DNA of 63,954 nucleotides from Snowella sp. (GTDB lineage Bacteria > Cyanobacteriota > Cyanobacteriia > Cyanobacteriales > Microcystaceae): positions 14,814 through 78,767 of the forward strand of contig QBMS01000006.1 of assembly GCA_003249095.1 (NCBI GenBank), written 5' to 3'. The position numbers and the translations under genes were made by a program. Each line of letters opens with the position of its first letter. Position 1 is the first letter of the stretch. This document shows positions 18,385 to 27,317 of this stretch, piece after piece. The notes below the pieces were generated by a model. That model was not told the DNA's origin and did not search any database. It worked only from the letters and a program-made list of their open reading frames with translations.

Positions 18385-18972
18385 TTAGGGTACTGGGAGA
18401 CGGATTGGCTCAGAGAGATGGGACAAATCCGAAACGAGGTTGCGTTGCTTGACGGGCTGGGCGGGATTCCCTGAATAAATCGTCATGGGTTTGAGAGAAC
18501 GAGAGGTCACCGATCCCAACCCTAAAATTGCCCCTCGTCCGACCGTGACCCCTGGCCCGACCACTGAACGAGCCGCAATCCAACTTCCTTCCTCTATACA
18601 AATTTCTCCTGTTAGCAATTTAAAGTTGCGATCGCGCCAATCGTGATTGCCTGTACAGAGGTAAACATCCTGGGAAACACAAACATGATCTTTAATAATG
18701 ACGGGGGCAATGTTATCAATCCAGACATTTTCCCCGATCCAAACGTGATCTCCCACTTTTAATCGCCAGGGAAATTTAACCTTAACCCCAGGCTTGATCA
18801 CCACTCCTGTACCGATTTGGGCCCCAAAAGCTCGTAATAAAAAAACCTTGAACGCCTTAATGGGTAAAAGATGAGTCCGAAACAAAAAATCACCTAAAAA
18901 AAACCAAAAAAGTTGTTTAAAAGTCGATGCACCAGGACTATAACCGATAGGTTTGTAATTATTGAGGTACAT
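18385..18972 (-). CDS. Sugar acyltransferase of the WcaF/hexapeptide-repeat family
   Basis: 195 residues. A left-handed beta-helix is evident from spaced hexapeptides (IGTGVVIKPGVKVKF, VGDHVWIGENVWI, then VSQDVYLCTGNHD near residue 110), with the catalytic histidine expected in the CTGNHDWRD loop. The N-terminus YKPIGYSPGASTFKQLFWF with its hydrophobic stretch is typical of WcaF, the colanic acid acetyltransferase. It probably O-acetylates a sugar of an extracellular polysaccharide with acetyl-CoA. It lies outside the main glycan operon and may be transcribed separately. The substrate is unknown. Confidence 0.88.
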   Translation of the reverse strand: MYLNNYKPIGYSPGASTFKQLFWFFLGDFLFRTHLLPIKAFKVFLLRAFGAQIGTGVVIKPGVKVKFPWRLKVGDHVWIGENVWIDNIAPVIIKDHVCVSQDVYLCTGNHDWRDRNFKLLTGEICIEEGSWIAARSVVGPGVTVGRGAILGLGSVTSRSLKPMTIYSGNPAQPVKQRNLVSDLSHLSEPIRLPVP

Positions 18973-19278
18973 GATAATTAATTTTAATTTAAAAAAAATT
19001 TCAAAAAAGTCTTTAAAAGTCTTTTATAATTCGGCCAGAATAATCAGAATACGGTAAATATAGAAAAAACTTGTGAAGATTATGTGAGCAAAAGCCGAGC
19101 ATCAAAAGGTTGAGTATTACTACAAATTACCAAGGTGATCTTTCATTTATTAAGCGATCGCGGAATCTTTGCCCATAATTCTCCAGAAAACAATAAAGGA
19201 GACAAAACTACCCTAAAATAGTCCTATCTCCTCTACCAAAAAGCAATTATTATTATTTTTGATTAATATGTCAGAAAA
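18973..19278. other. Intergenic region with a terminator-like hairpin
   Basis: 306 bp between two minus-strand genes. The only structure I see is the hairpin at 19198-19232. The part nearest 18973 is T-rich and should contain the promoter of the acyltransferase. Confidence 0.4.
19190..19232 (-). terminator. Putative terminator downstream of the DUF1816 gene
   Basis: Read on the minus strand, AGGAGATAGGACTA pairs with TAGTTTTGTCTCCT around an 8-base loop, giving a 14-pair stem that includes three G-U pairs. It is followed by a weak U-rich stretch (TTATTGTTTT). It lies 46 bases after the DUF1816 stop. Confidence 0.5.
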
Positions 19279-19611
19279 TTAACCTTCAGAAAAAATCATT
19301 TTTTTTAACAGAGAAGTTTCCATAACGTCATCAAAAATGGTTAGATTCTTGGGTTTACACCGTTTAACCTGTACCTGAATGCCCTGGGCTCCTTCTCCTA
19401 GTAAATCTTCCAGATAACCCTCTTTTGCACTCTCAGCCTCAGATTTAGCCAGAAAAGGGCCAAAATAATAGGTACATTGGGGAACCGTTGTTCCAATCTC
19501 CACCCAAAAGGCTAAACCGAGTAAATCTAGTAGCTGTAAAAATTTTTCTTTCATGTTTGTATTCCCAATGATGTTAGTCGAGTTGTTATTGTAACCTGAG
19601 TTCCGAAACAT
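19279..19611 (-). CDS. DUF1816 domain protein
   Basis: 110 residues. The core LAFWVEIGTTVPQCTYYFGP with the following SEAESAKEGYLEDL is the DUF1816 signature, a small family seen almost only in cyanobacteria; some relatives sit near phycobilisome linker domains. No experimental function is assigned. The first 19 residues (MFRNSGYNNNSTNIIGNTN) look unlike the family and an internal ATG at 19554 would give a 91-residue protein of the usual size. The upstream start has GGGAG about 10 bases ahead and the internal one only GGGAA, so the start is undecided. Confidence 0.8.
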   Translation of the reverse strand: MFRNSGYNNNSTNIIGNTNMKEKFLQLLDLLGLAFWVEIGTTVPQCTYYFGPFLAKSEAESAKEGYLEDLLGEGAQGIQVQVKRCKPKNLTIFDDVMETSLLKKMIFSEG

Positions 19612-19655
19612 TTCGTAAAACTCCCAGCTAACGTCTTTAGTTATACTTCCGAATC

Positions 19656-20774
19656 CTAAATAGGGAAAGTCTTTGATGATACAGATATTGCGGTTGTCAT
19701 ATTTAATTTTTGGGAGCCTCGCTGACGATAGACTTCATAGAGCGTAATTCCCGCCGCAACGGACGCATTCAAACTAGGGGTTTTGCCCGCCAGGGGAATC
19801 TCCATCAACTGATCGCAATGACGTTGGGTTAAAAGACTCAGACCGTCTCCTTCCGAACCAATCACCAGGCAAACAGGCCCCCGTAAATCTAGATCATGAA
19901 TAGATTTGCCCTGTCCTGCGGCAGTTCCGTAGATCCAAAAGCCCTCAGTTTTTAGGGTTTCTAGGCATCGACTCAGATTGACGACCCGTGCGACCGAAAA
20001 ATGCTCCAAGGCACCCGCCGCCACTTTCATGACCGCAGAGGTAATGCCAACCGCTCGACGTTGGGGAATGATTAAACCTTGCGCCCCAAAAGCTTCGGCT
20101 GTGCGGATAATCGCGCCCAAATTATGGGGATCGGTGATGCTATCTAAAACAATAATCACAGGATCGGTTCGTTGGGCTTTGGCCTGTTGGATTAAGTCTT
20201 CTAATTCTTTGTAGGTATAGGGGGCAACCTGGGCGACAACTCCCTGATGATTCGCTCCTTGGGTCAGTTGGTTTAAGCGTAAATTTTCAACTTCATCAAT
20301 AATCGCGCCATTGGCTTTGGCTTCTACGAGTAGGGAATGGAAACGGGGATCGTAGTGTAATTTTGCCGTAATCCAAATGCGATTCAGTTGGCGATTACTT
20401 TTCATGGCGGCAATCACGGGATGACGACCATAGATCAGATCGTTATCTTCTTCGCTTTCCGATTCTTCCCTAGTATTTCCCTCCGAGGCGATCGCGTTAG
20501 GAGACGGTACAAACTTTCGTGTTTTTTCCTCCCGACCAGCCCTATCGATATCGGGGATCACCTTTTTATCGGCTCTGGGAATTCTCGGTGTCATCTGCTC
20601 CGATGAGGAGTCACTACGATCGGCTCGATTAATTCTCGGTTTATCCGTATTAAATTGGGGTTTATTCTCGCGGTTAAATCTAGGTTTTGGCGATCGGCTT
20701 GAGCTGGGTTGGTCGCCATCTTTACGGAACGCTTTGCGGCCAGCCTTCTGCCCTCTACGGGGTTTATCTATCAT
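19656..20774 (-). CDS. rlmB: 23S rRNA 2'-O-ribose methyltransferase, TrmH/SpoU family (RlmB-like)
   Basis: 372 residues. A long, basic, low-complexity N-terminal extension (about 1-105, rich in R, K, S, P) precedes the domains. The substrate-binding domain starts at [16 protein letters not shown] near residue 112. The SPOUT knot motifs follow: [16 protein letters not shown] near residue 215, [11 protein letters not shown] near 305 and [17 protein letters not shown] near 328. In E. coli RlmB methylates G2251 of 23S rRNA. The extension is longer than in E. coli and could aid RNA binding. It is the nearest gene downstream of Mini-III RNase, with a 192-bp gap; both act on 23S rRNA. Confidence 0.9.
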   Translation of the reverse strand: MIDKPRRGQKAGRKAFRKDGDQPSSSRSPKPRFNRENKPQFNTDKPRINRADRSDSSSEQMTPRIPRADKKVIPDIDRAGREEKTRKFVPSPNAIASEGNTREESESEEDNDLIYGRHPVIAAMKSNRQLNRIWITAKLHYDPRFHSLLVEAKANGAIIDEVENLRLNQLTQGANHQGVVAQVAPYTYKELEDLIQQAKAQRTDPVIIVLDSITDPHNLGAIIRTAEAFGAQGLIIPQRRAVGITSAVMKVAAGALEHFSVARVVNLSRCLETLKTEGFWIYGTAAGQGKSIHDLDLRGPVCLVIGSEGDGLSLLTQRHCDQLMEIPLAGKTPSLNASVAAGITLYEVYRQRGSQKLNMTTAISVSSKTFPI

Positions 20775-20966
20775 GGAAATTTTAGTATTAGAATGAATTA
20801 GGAATTAGGAATTAGCAATAATTTATTCAGAAAAACACGCTTGTCGTATTTCCCTTCCGTTCAATATTTATCTCTTTTAGAGGGAATTCAGGGGAGATTT
20901 TTAAAACACGATAAGCTTAAACAACATAGGCACGAAGAATCAACAATCAATTAAATATATTCAGCC

Positions 20967-21452
20967 TTAAACAATAATATTCAGATATTCTAACAACTCT
21001 TGTAAGCGGGTAGGATCGTTGATATAAAGATAACCTAACAATGTTTCCAGACTTGTTGCCTTTTGATACACTTTCTGAGACAACCGACGAGGACACCCCG
21101 ACGCTGCATTTCTTCCACGCCGTAAAATATCTTTTTCTGTTTCCGTTAGATAAGGCTCTAAAAGCTTGAGAGACTCGGCCTGACTTTCGGCTCGAACGGT
21201 GGAAACCACTTGATCATGATAATCTGAGACTCGTTTGGGCGGAAAGAGAAACTGAGTGCGGACATAAAGTTCATAAACAGCATCTCCCAAATAGGCTAAC
21301 GAACTGGGAGACAATTGGCCCAGATGACCTGGTTTCTTTTGCTCATGGGTTTTCATCGCCCCTAGATTTGCTTCAAAAATAGGCTCTGAAGCATCCCCTT
21401 GGCTCTCTGACAAATCCGAAGCCTTGTTTTCAATTACAACATTCGTCATCAC
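20967..21452 (-). CDS. mrnC: Mini-ribonuclease III
   Basis: 161 residues. The RNase III catalytic fold without a dsRNA-binding domain: LAYLGDAVYELYVRT near residue 53 carries the family's key aspartate/glutamate, LRRGRNAA near 112 and YQKATSLETLLGYLY near 130 carry the second acidic cluster. Mini-III matures 23S rRNA 3' and 5' ends in Bacillus and is common in cyanobacteria. The first 40 residues are extra and acidic. It overlaps the STAS gene by 4 bases and so is coupled to it. A role in 23S processing is consistent with rlmB downstream. Confidence 0.9.
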   Translation of the reverse strand: MMTNVVIENKASDLSESQGDASEPIFEANLGAMKTHEQKKPGHLGQLSPSSLAYLGDAVYELYVRTQFLFPPKRVSDYHDQVVSTVRAESQAESLKLLEPYLTETEKDILRRGRNAASGCPRRLSQKVYQKATSLETLLGYLYINDPTRLQELLEYLNIIV

Positions 21453-21805
21453 TTTTTAGATGGCTTGGATGGCAAGGCGGCGATCGCCTCATCTAGGGTA
21501 GGGTACAGAGGCAAAAATTTCTCTAATCGAACTAACTTAACGGTTTGAGTAACGCGAGAATTAGTAACAATATGAAGATTTCCCTCTTGATTTTTAGCTT
21601 GTTTAGCTAATTGTACCAATGCGCCCAAGCCAGAACTGTCTAGAAAATCAATGCTAGAAAGATCGAGAATCACGTTAACAGGGCCTTTGCCCATCGCATC
21701 TCCCAGAACTTTGCGGAAAGTCGGCTCAGAAAAGGCATCTAATAAACCTGTTAGCCGAAAAATCTGATAGGTATCCTGTACGTCGAGAGTTCCCCGCAAA
21801 CTCAC
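21449..21805 (-). CDS. STAS-domain anti-sigma factor antagonist
   Basis: 118 residues, a single STAS domain. The site LDLSSIDFLDSSGLGALVQL near residue 50 contains the serine phosphorylated by anti-sigma kinases in SpoIIAA/RsbV-type partner switches. It could be a partner of a SpoIIE-type phosphatase such as the one at 28710-30134, but none is adjacent. The called start is GTG 21805 without a ribosome site. The frame continues upstream as EVIPEALNLT with GGGGG ahead of an ATT codon; homologues have a similar NLTVSLRG, so a non-canonical upstream start is possible. Confidence 0.85.
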   Translation of the reverse strand: MSLRGTLDVQDTYQIFRLTGLLDAFSEPTFRKVLGDAMGKGPVNVILDLSSIDFLDSSGLGALVQLAKQAKNQEGNLHIVTNSRVTQTVKLVRLEKFLPLYPTLDEAIAALPSKPSKK

Positions 21806-22139
21806 GGTCAGGTTTAGTGCTTCAGGAATAACTTCCCCCTTAATAACTGAGTATTAATAAATTAGGTCAATAGACCATTGTATATCATTCTGTCGGTCAT
21901 GGATTAATCAATTTTCCTTTGAACCAGTCTTTCCTCCAGGCAGGCCCATCCTAGATCTGAATTTTTCCAAATTTTTCCAAAATAGTTTTTCAGGATAGTT
22001 TATCGAGTTACAGGGCGATCGCAAAAAAAACAAGCAAAACAAACGTCTGCTTGTATTTATGCCATAAAATTTAACAGAAAAAATCGACCTAAAAACGAAA
22101 AACAGGGATCAATTCATTCATTACCTTTAAAATGGAGAG
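21806..22139. other. Intergenic region between gap2 and the STAS gene
   Basis: 334 bp. It holds the gap2 terminator (22023-22054) and the start-proximal region of the STAS gene, including an upstream in-frame extension discussed there. Nothing else recognised. Confidence 0.4.
22023..22054 (-). terminator. Rho-independent terminator of gap2
   Basis: On the minus strand ACAAGCA pairs with TGCTTGT across an 11-base loop and is followed by eight T residues. It lies about 85 bases past the gap2 stop. Confidence 0.75.
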
Positions 22140-23153
22140 TTATTTCCACTTTGTCGCAATTAATTCAGCTAAATCAACAACCCGTTGGGAATAGCCCCAC
22201 TCATTGTCATACCAAGCGATGACCTTAACCATGTCACCGCCCATCACCATCGTTAAACTACCATCAACAGTAGAAGAACAATCTGTTCCCTTAAAATCAC
22301 TAGAAACCAAAGGAAGTTCGGTGTAATCTAAAATTCCTTTTAAATAAGTATCAGAAGCTTCTTTTAAGACCTGATTCACCTGTTCAGTAATCGTTCCTTT
22401 TTCCACCTGAACCACAAGATCGACTACAGACACATTCGGAGTGGGAACCCGAAGAGCAATCCCATTTAATTTTCCTTTCATTTCAGGAATAACCAAGGCC
22501 ACCGCCTTAGCCGCTCCTGTCGAAGTCGGAACAATATTGACCGCCGCCGCTCTTGCCCGACGGAGATCCCGATGGCTAGCATCCAAAATCCGTTGATCCC
22601 CTGTATAGCTGTGGGTGGTCGTCATTGTGCCTTTGATAATGCCAAAATTCTCATGAATAACCTTGACCACGGGGGCTAAACAATTAGTGGTGCAACTGGC
22701 ATTGCTGATCACGTTATATTCATCGTGCTGATAGTCTTCATGGTTAACACCCATGACAAAAGTTCCAATATTTGGCCCTTTACCTGGAGCGGTAATCAGA
22801 ACTTTTTTGGCCCCAGCAGTGATATGTTTGGACGCACCTTCATTATCAATAAATACCCCTGTGGCTTCGATGATCAGGTCAATTCCCCAATCCGCCCAGG
22901 GTAAATTCAAAGGATTGCGATCAGACACACACTTGATCATTTTACCATTAACCATAATGGAATTTTCATCCGCGCTAATATCGGCATCGAATTTGCCTAG
23001 CATGGAGTCATATCTCAATAAATGGGCATTGGTACTGGGATCGGATGTATCATTGATTCCAACAACTTCGATGTTGCTGTTCGTCCGTCCTAGCCAGCAT
23101 CGTAAAAAATTGCGCCCAATCCGTCCAAACCCGTTGATAGCTACTCTAGTCAC
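22140..23153 (-). CDS. gap2: Type I glyceraldehyde-3-phosphate dehydrogenase, photosynthetic form
   Basis: 337 residues from GTG 23153. The start is chosen because [19 protein letters not shown] is the universal Gap N-terminus, AGGGG lies just upstream, and 337 residues is the family length; an upstream in-frame extension to 23243 would add 30 unrelated residues. The NAD(P) fold is at 1-150, catalytic Cys in [12 protein letters not shown] near residue 152, then [21 protein letters not shown]. The sequence follows cyanobacterial Gap2, the enzyme using NADP(H) or NAD(H) in the Calvin cycle and gluconeogenesis, rather than the catabolic Gap1. It is divergent from murC. Confidence 0.95.
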   Translation of the reverse strand: MTRVAINGFGRIGRNFLRCWLGRTNSNIEVVGINDTSDPSTNAHLLRYDSMLGKFDADISADENSIMVNGKMIKCVSDRNPLNLPWADWGIDLIIEATGVFIDNEGASKHITAGAKKVLITAPGKGPNIGTFVMGVNHEDYQHDEYNVISNASCTTNCLAPVVKVIHENFGIIKGTMTTTHSYTGDQRILDASHRDLRRARAAAVNIVPTSTGAAKAVALVIPEMKGKLNGIALRVPTPNVSVVDLVVQVEKGTITEQVNQVLKEASDTYLKGILDYTELPLVSSDFKGTDCSSTVDGSLTMVMGGDMVKVIAWYDNEWGYSQRVVDLAELIATKWK

Positions 23154-23493
23154 TGCTTGTTCCCCTCGTGGTCTTACTAAATACATTAAAAGGTTATTAA
23201 TGAGACTAATCATATCCTGAAGACAGAACACTTCGATCCCCAACTTTATAATTTCTCATAAATTTTCTTTTGTGTCGGGAAATTTAGGGACTAGGACGCT
23301 TTCCTGGGTAGTCGTCTTTTGGATGATTGTCAAAAATGGGTTTGAGACATACTGTATTGAATGGGTAAATACCTATTCATTTAGGAATAGCTTCTGGTAC
23401 GATAGCGTGTAGTGTCTTACTATAAATAGCGCGTAGGGGGTGAGAGCCGCCTCCAGTTAGTGACTACGTGCCGAATTTGAGGAGTGTTCGATA
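23154..23493. promoter_or_regulatory. Divergent gap2/murC promoter region
   Basis: 340 bp between divergent starts, so both promoters must lie here. A GGTAAATACC inverted element sits near 23364 and the murC leader contains GAGGAG before the ATG. I cannot assign -35/-10 boxes with confidence. Confidence 0.45.
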
Positions 23494-25026
23494 ATGAAAA
23501 CCGTTGATTTTGAGGGGATTCCCTTCCATTTTATTGGAATTGGGGGAATTGGGATGTCTGCCTTGGCCTACGTTTTAGCCAAGCGTCAACTGCCCGTGTC
23601 GGGGTCTGATGTTCGTCCTAGTCATATTACCGAGCGTTTACAGTCCGTTGGGGTTAAAATTTTTAATCAGCAAATTGCTAGTAATCTAGAAATCTTTCAG
23701 CCTGTCAATGGTTCAGTACGAGAAAAGTTGGCGGTGGGTCAGGGAGGGATAAAACCCGACAATGCTCCTAATCATTCAGTTTCAGAACGTAATGACACGA
23801 ATGGAAAGGGGGATCATCCCTCAGAACGATTGCCCCAGGTCATTTGTTCAACGGCGATTAGCCATAAAAATGAGGAATACCAGGCGGCTTTGGAAAAAGG
23901 TTGCCCCATTTATCACCGTTCCGATGTTTTAGCGTCTCTCATCCAGGATTATTACGGTATAGGAGTGGCGGGGACTCATGGAAAAACCACGACAAGTAGT
24001 TTAATTGGTTATGTTTTGTTGGAAGCAGGCTTAGACCCCACGATTATTGTTGGCGGCGAAGTTGATGCCTGGGACGGCAATGCCCGCTTAGGTCTGGGGA
24101 AATATTTGGTCGCGGAAACCGATGAATCCGATGGTTCCCTTACTAAGCACCTCCCGAAAATTGGGATTGTCACCAATATCGAACTAGACCACCCCGATCA
24201 TTACCAGAGTCTAGAGCAGGTTGTGGGAATTTTTCAGACTTTTGAGTCGAATTGTGAGACCCTGATCGGTTGCGCTGATTGTGAAGTGGTGATGTCTGCT
24301 TTAAAACCCCAAATTACCTATAGTTTGCATCCTGAAAAACAGGCGGACTACACCGTTAAAAATATTTCCTATGCTTCTGGCCATAGTTCCGTTGAAGTGT
24401 GGGAACGGGGTCAATGTTTAGGGACGATGCAGGTTAGTTTGCCAGGCGATCACAATATTAGTAATGCGTTGGCCGCCGTTGCAGTGGGTCGGCTCCTAGC
24501 GGTGAATTTTGAAACTATTGCGGCCGCGATCGCGGGCTTTGGGGGAGCAAAACGACGGTTTGAATTAAAAGGGGTTTGTAATGGGATCACCTTTATTGAT
24601 GACTATGCCCACCATCCCAGTGAACTATTAGCAACCTTGGCGGCCGCCCGTCAGAAAGTCACTCACGGAGTTGACAAGCTCACCACAAGCGGTGAATATA
24701 CGCGGATTGTTGCTATTTTCCAGCCCCATCGTTATAGTCGTACCAGTATTTTTTTAGAAGAATTTGCCACTTCTTTTAAAGATGCCGATTTAGTGATCTT
24801 GACCGATATTTATGGAGCAGGAGAAACCAATACCATGAATATTCAAGGAGAAGACCTGGTGAAAGCTGTCCGTAAGCATCACAAAAATGTGATTTACCAG
24901 CCTTCTTTGGTAGAACTTACTCAATTTTTAGGTAAAACTTTACAATCAGGGGATTTGACCCTATTCTTAGGGGCAGGCAATTTGAATCAAATTATTCCCG
25001 ATGTGTTAGCAAACTGTTCCCCATAG
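23494..25026 (+). CDS. murC: UDP-N-acetylmuramate--L-alanine ligase
   Basis: 510 residues, Mur ligase. The N-terminal FHFIGIGGIGMSALA binds the UDP substrate, VAGTHGKTTTSSLIGY near residue 160 is the ATP P-loop, TDESDGSL follows near 210, and DDYAHHPSE near 370 marks the central/C-terminal domain. It adds L-alanine to UDP-MurNAc in the cytoplasm. Compared with the usual 460-490 residues it carries an extra hydrophilic segment of about 40 residues (around 72-112, containing VGQGGIKPDNAPNHSVSERN) between two conserved blocks of domain 1. It is followed 189 bp later by murB, as in many cyanobacteria. Confidence 0.96.
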   Translation: MKTVDFEGIPFHFIGIGGIGMSALAYVLAKRQLPVSGSDVRPSHITERLQSVGVKIFNQQIASNLEIFQPVNGSVREKLAVGQGGIKPDNAPNHSVSERNDTNGKGDHPSERLPQVICSTAISHKNEEYQAALEKGCPIYHRSDVLASLIQDYYGIGVAGTHGKTTTSSLIGYVLLEAGLDPTIIVGGEVDAWDGNARLGLGKYLVAETDESDGSLTKHLPKIGIVTNIELDHPDHYQSLEQVVGIFQTFESNCETLIGCADCEVVMSALKPQITYSLHPEKQADYTVKNISYASGHSSVEVWERGQCLGTMQVSLPGDHNISNALAAVAVGRLLAVNFETIAAAIAGFGGAKRRFELKGVCNGITFIDDYAHHPSELLATLAAARQKVTHGVDKLTTSGEYTRIVAIFQPHRYSRTSIFLEEFATSFKDADLVILTDIYGAGETNTMNIQGEDLVKAVRKHHKNVIYQPSLVELTQFLGKTLQSGDLTLFLGAGNLNQIIPDVLANCSP

Positions 25027-25215
25027 TCTTTATTAATCTTGAATATTGATTTTCATGACAGATTTTAATTTATCAGGAACCATGCCTTAAATGATGAGTC
25101 TAGGGCTTCAAATGGGTTCTAAAATCTTCATCGCCCCTTTTCTTCCAGTTAACTTACTCCTTTCCTAAACCTTCTTTTTTAACGCCTGACTTGCCGCAAA
25201 ATTTCCAAACGCATC

Positions 25216-26154
25216 ATGACTTTTTCTATCCTTTCCCGTCCTCTTTCGGCTCCTATTCAATTAGCACAGACCCAAACGCTCATTCATACCAATACATCCC
25301 TAGCAGATTACACCTCCTATCGAGTGGGGGGGGCAGCCCAATGGTATACCGCACCTCGGACTCGTGATGATCTGTATGTAATTTTTGATTGGTTCGAGAA
25401 ACAAGATTTACCCCTAACTTTATTGGGGGCGGGTTCAAATCTCCTGATTAGTGATCAGGGTATCCCAGGGTTAGTTCTCAGCACTCGTTATCTTCGTCAG
25501 AGCAAATTAGATCTAGAGACAGGAAGGATTACGGCATCAGCAGGGGAGCCGATCGCCAAAGTTGCTTGGCAAGCGGCAAAACAGGGATGGTTGGGTTTAG
25601 AGTGGGCCGTGGGAATTCCAGGCACAGTGGGGGGCGCAGTGGTAATGAATGCAGGAGCGCATAATCAATCAACCTCTGATTGTCTAATTAATGCTGTGGT
25701 GCTGTCCCCCGATGGAACCTTAGAAACCTTGACGGCGGAAGAATTGGGCTTTAGTTATCGTACCTCTAATCTACAGGGCGATCGCCGATTGGTGATTGAA
25801 GCAACTTTTCAGCTAAAAATGGGATTTGATCGTCAAGAAGTGATGGCCCAAACCAGTCATAATTTACATCACCGAAAAAACTCCCAACCCTACGACAAAC
25901 CCAGTTGTGGCAGTGTTTTTCGTAACCCCACTCCCCAGTATGCGGCTCGGATTATTGAACAATTGGGATTAAAAGGTCATCGTATCGGTGGTGCAGAGGT
26001 TTCCCATCGTCACGCTAATTTTATTCTCAATGCGGGAAATGCCAAGGCCCAGGATATTTTTCATTTGATCTGTCATGTTCAAGAACAGGTACAGGCCCAT
26101 TGCTCCCTATTGTTGGAACCCGAAGTCAGAATTATAGGAGACTTTTCTCTTTAA
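25216..26154 (+). CDS. murB: UDP-N-acetylenolpyruvoylglucosamine reductase
   Basis: 312 residues, FAD enzyme that reduces the enolpyruvyl group to give UDP-MurNAc. It has the type II/short MurB pattern: TSYRVGGAAQWYTAP near residue 33, LLGAGSNLLISDQGIPG near 70, GIPGTVGGAVVMNAGAH near 138, SYRT near 200, and the catalytic serine in KPSCGSVFRNP near 232. An N-terminal extension of about 20 residues precedes the domain. The 189-bp gap after murC may hold a second promoter. Confidence 0.96.
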   Translation: MTFSILSRPLSAPIQLAQTQTLIHTNTSLADYTSYRVGGAAQWYTAPRTRDDLYVIFDWFEKQDLPLTLLGAGSNLLISDQGIPGLVLSTRYLRQSKLDLETGRITASAGEPIAKVAWQAAKQGWLGLEWAVGIPGTVGGAVVMNAGAHNQSTSDCLINAVVLSPDGTLETLTAEELGFSYRTSNLQGDRRLVIEATFQLKMGFDRQEVMAQTSHNLHHRKNSQPYDKPSCGSVFRNPTPQYAARIIEQLGLKGHRIGGAEVSHRHANFILNAGNAKAQDIFHLICHVQEQVQAHCSLLLEPEVRIIGDFSL

Positions 26155-26190
26155 AAAAACTTACGATTCTTCAGAACAAAAATTGCCCAT

Positions 26191-26223
26191 AAAAAAAGCA
26201 GGAAGTCATAATACTTTCTGCTT
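26191..26223 (-). terminator. Terminator between murB and the PEP-CTERM gene
   Basis: AAGCAGGAAGT and ACTTTCTGCTT form an 11-pair stem (one G-U type mismatch) around CATAAT. Read on the minus strand it is followed by seven T residues, so it fits the end of the PEP-CTERM transcript; it may also stop murB reading. Confidence 0.75.
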
Positions 26224-26253
26224 TAGATTTCAACCTATCGTTCAGGCTATTAT

Positions 26254-26904
26254 CTATGCTTTCTCGGCTTTTGCTTTGCCAGCCTTCGCTAACTTTCGTT
26301 TAAAGCCAACACCAAATCCTGCGGCGGTCATTGCTCCCAACATCGTTAGGGGTTCAGGGACAGCAACGTAGGTATTAGAAACAGAGGTTAGGAAACCATC
26401 AGGAGGATTGATGGTGATAGTATCCGTAACATAAAATTCACTTAAAGGAGGAGAAATAAAACCTAAAAAGGCAGAATCAGTACTAGTGATAGGAAATCCT
26501 GCAATATCAGCTCCACCAGGCGTTAAAGAAATACTTTTCAGAGAAGAACTCTTAAAAGCGTTCTGGTTTACAAAAACGCCGCCCATTGGATCGCCAGTTT
26601 TGGTGACTTTGTAGGTAATGTTGTAGGAACCTGCTCCGACTGTAACACCACCAGTATTAAGAGATAACTGGGCACCTACGGGTGTTGAAGAAGCGGTAAT
26701 CGCATAATCAAGCCAATTCAAATCGGCGGTGGTGGTACTAAAGTCAGAGAAAGTCGTAGATCCAACAGTGAGAGAGTTAGATCCAATCGAGCCGATCGTG
26801 AACGCATTAGCAGAAGGAGCCAGTAGTGTGGAACTGGAGATTACTCCTAATGTAGCGATCCCCATCGCTAGAGATTGATATTTGTTAGATGGCATGGTGG
26901 TCAT
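26254..26904 (-). CDS. PEP-CTERM sorting-signal protein, secreted
   Basis: 216 residues. A Sec signal peptide (hydrophobic 13-28, cleavage expected after SANA near residue 34) leads a low-complexity, Ser/Thr/Gly-rich beta domain. The C-terminus has the three-part sorting signal: VPEP at 182-185, a hydrophobic helix to about 201, then basic KRK. After it comes an unusually long charged tail, LAKAGKAKAEKA. It is probably processed by the cyanoexosortase at 16566-17456 and displayed in the outer envelope or matrix. The body has no recognised function. Confidence 0.85.
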   Translation of the reverse strand: MTTMPSNKYQSLAMGIATLGVISSSTLLAPSANAFTIGSIGSNSLTVGSTTFSDFSTTTADLNWLDYAITASSTPVGAQLSLNTGGVTVGAGSYNITYKVTKTGDPMGGVFVNQNAFKSSSLKSISLTPGGADIAGFPITSTDSAFLGFISPPLSEFYVTDTITINPPDGFLTSVSNTYVAVPEPLTMLGAMTAAGFGVGFKRKLAKAGKAKAEKA

Positions 26905-27317
26905 AATGGTATCGTGATTCAGAGAATAAAGTTGTGTCGATAGTGTTGTGTATTTAATGTTGATTATGAATCATGTCATCCAAGGACATTTTATCAAGTC
27001 AACTAAAGGGATTAGGGAAACAGTCCTCGTTTTCAGAAATTTCCTAATCAAAGAAGCTAAATACAGATTTTACCATAAAAAAATGACCTGTCAAGCTTCA
27101 AAAAAATTAGACAACTAAAATAATTTTTCTATCAAGAAAGATTCAAGCAATTACTGCATAGGAGAATGAGCCTTTGACACAGTTATTTGTCCATGATTTA
27201 CCTTCTGCTATTTTTGTAATTTTGTATCCAAAGTTATCGATTAACGCGAGAAGACTTAACCGTAAAAAGAGAGAGAGATTGTTTAATTGTCATGGGCAGA
27301 TAAAAAACAATATTTGC
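26905..27317. other. Intergenic region upstream of the PEP-CTERM gene
   Basis: 413 bp, AT-rich, between a minus-strand start at 26904 and the stop of the SUMF1-type gene at 27318. It should contain the PEP-CTERM gene promoter. No hairpin terminator for the SUMF1-type gene is clear. Confidence 0.4.

Noticed and set aside
23400-23493. Riboswitch or tRNA-like leader ahead of murC
   Set aside because: Some short complementary stretches exist, but no recognised riboswitch core or cloverleaf could be built by eye.
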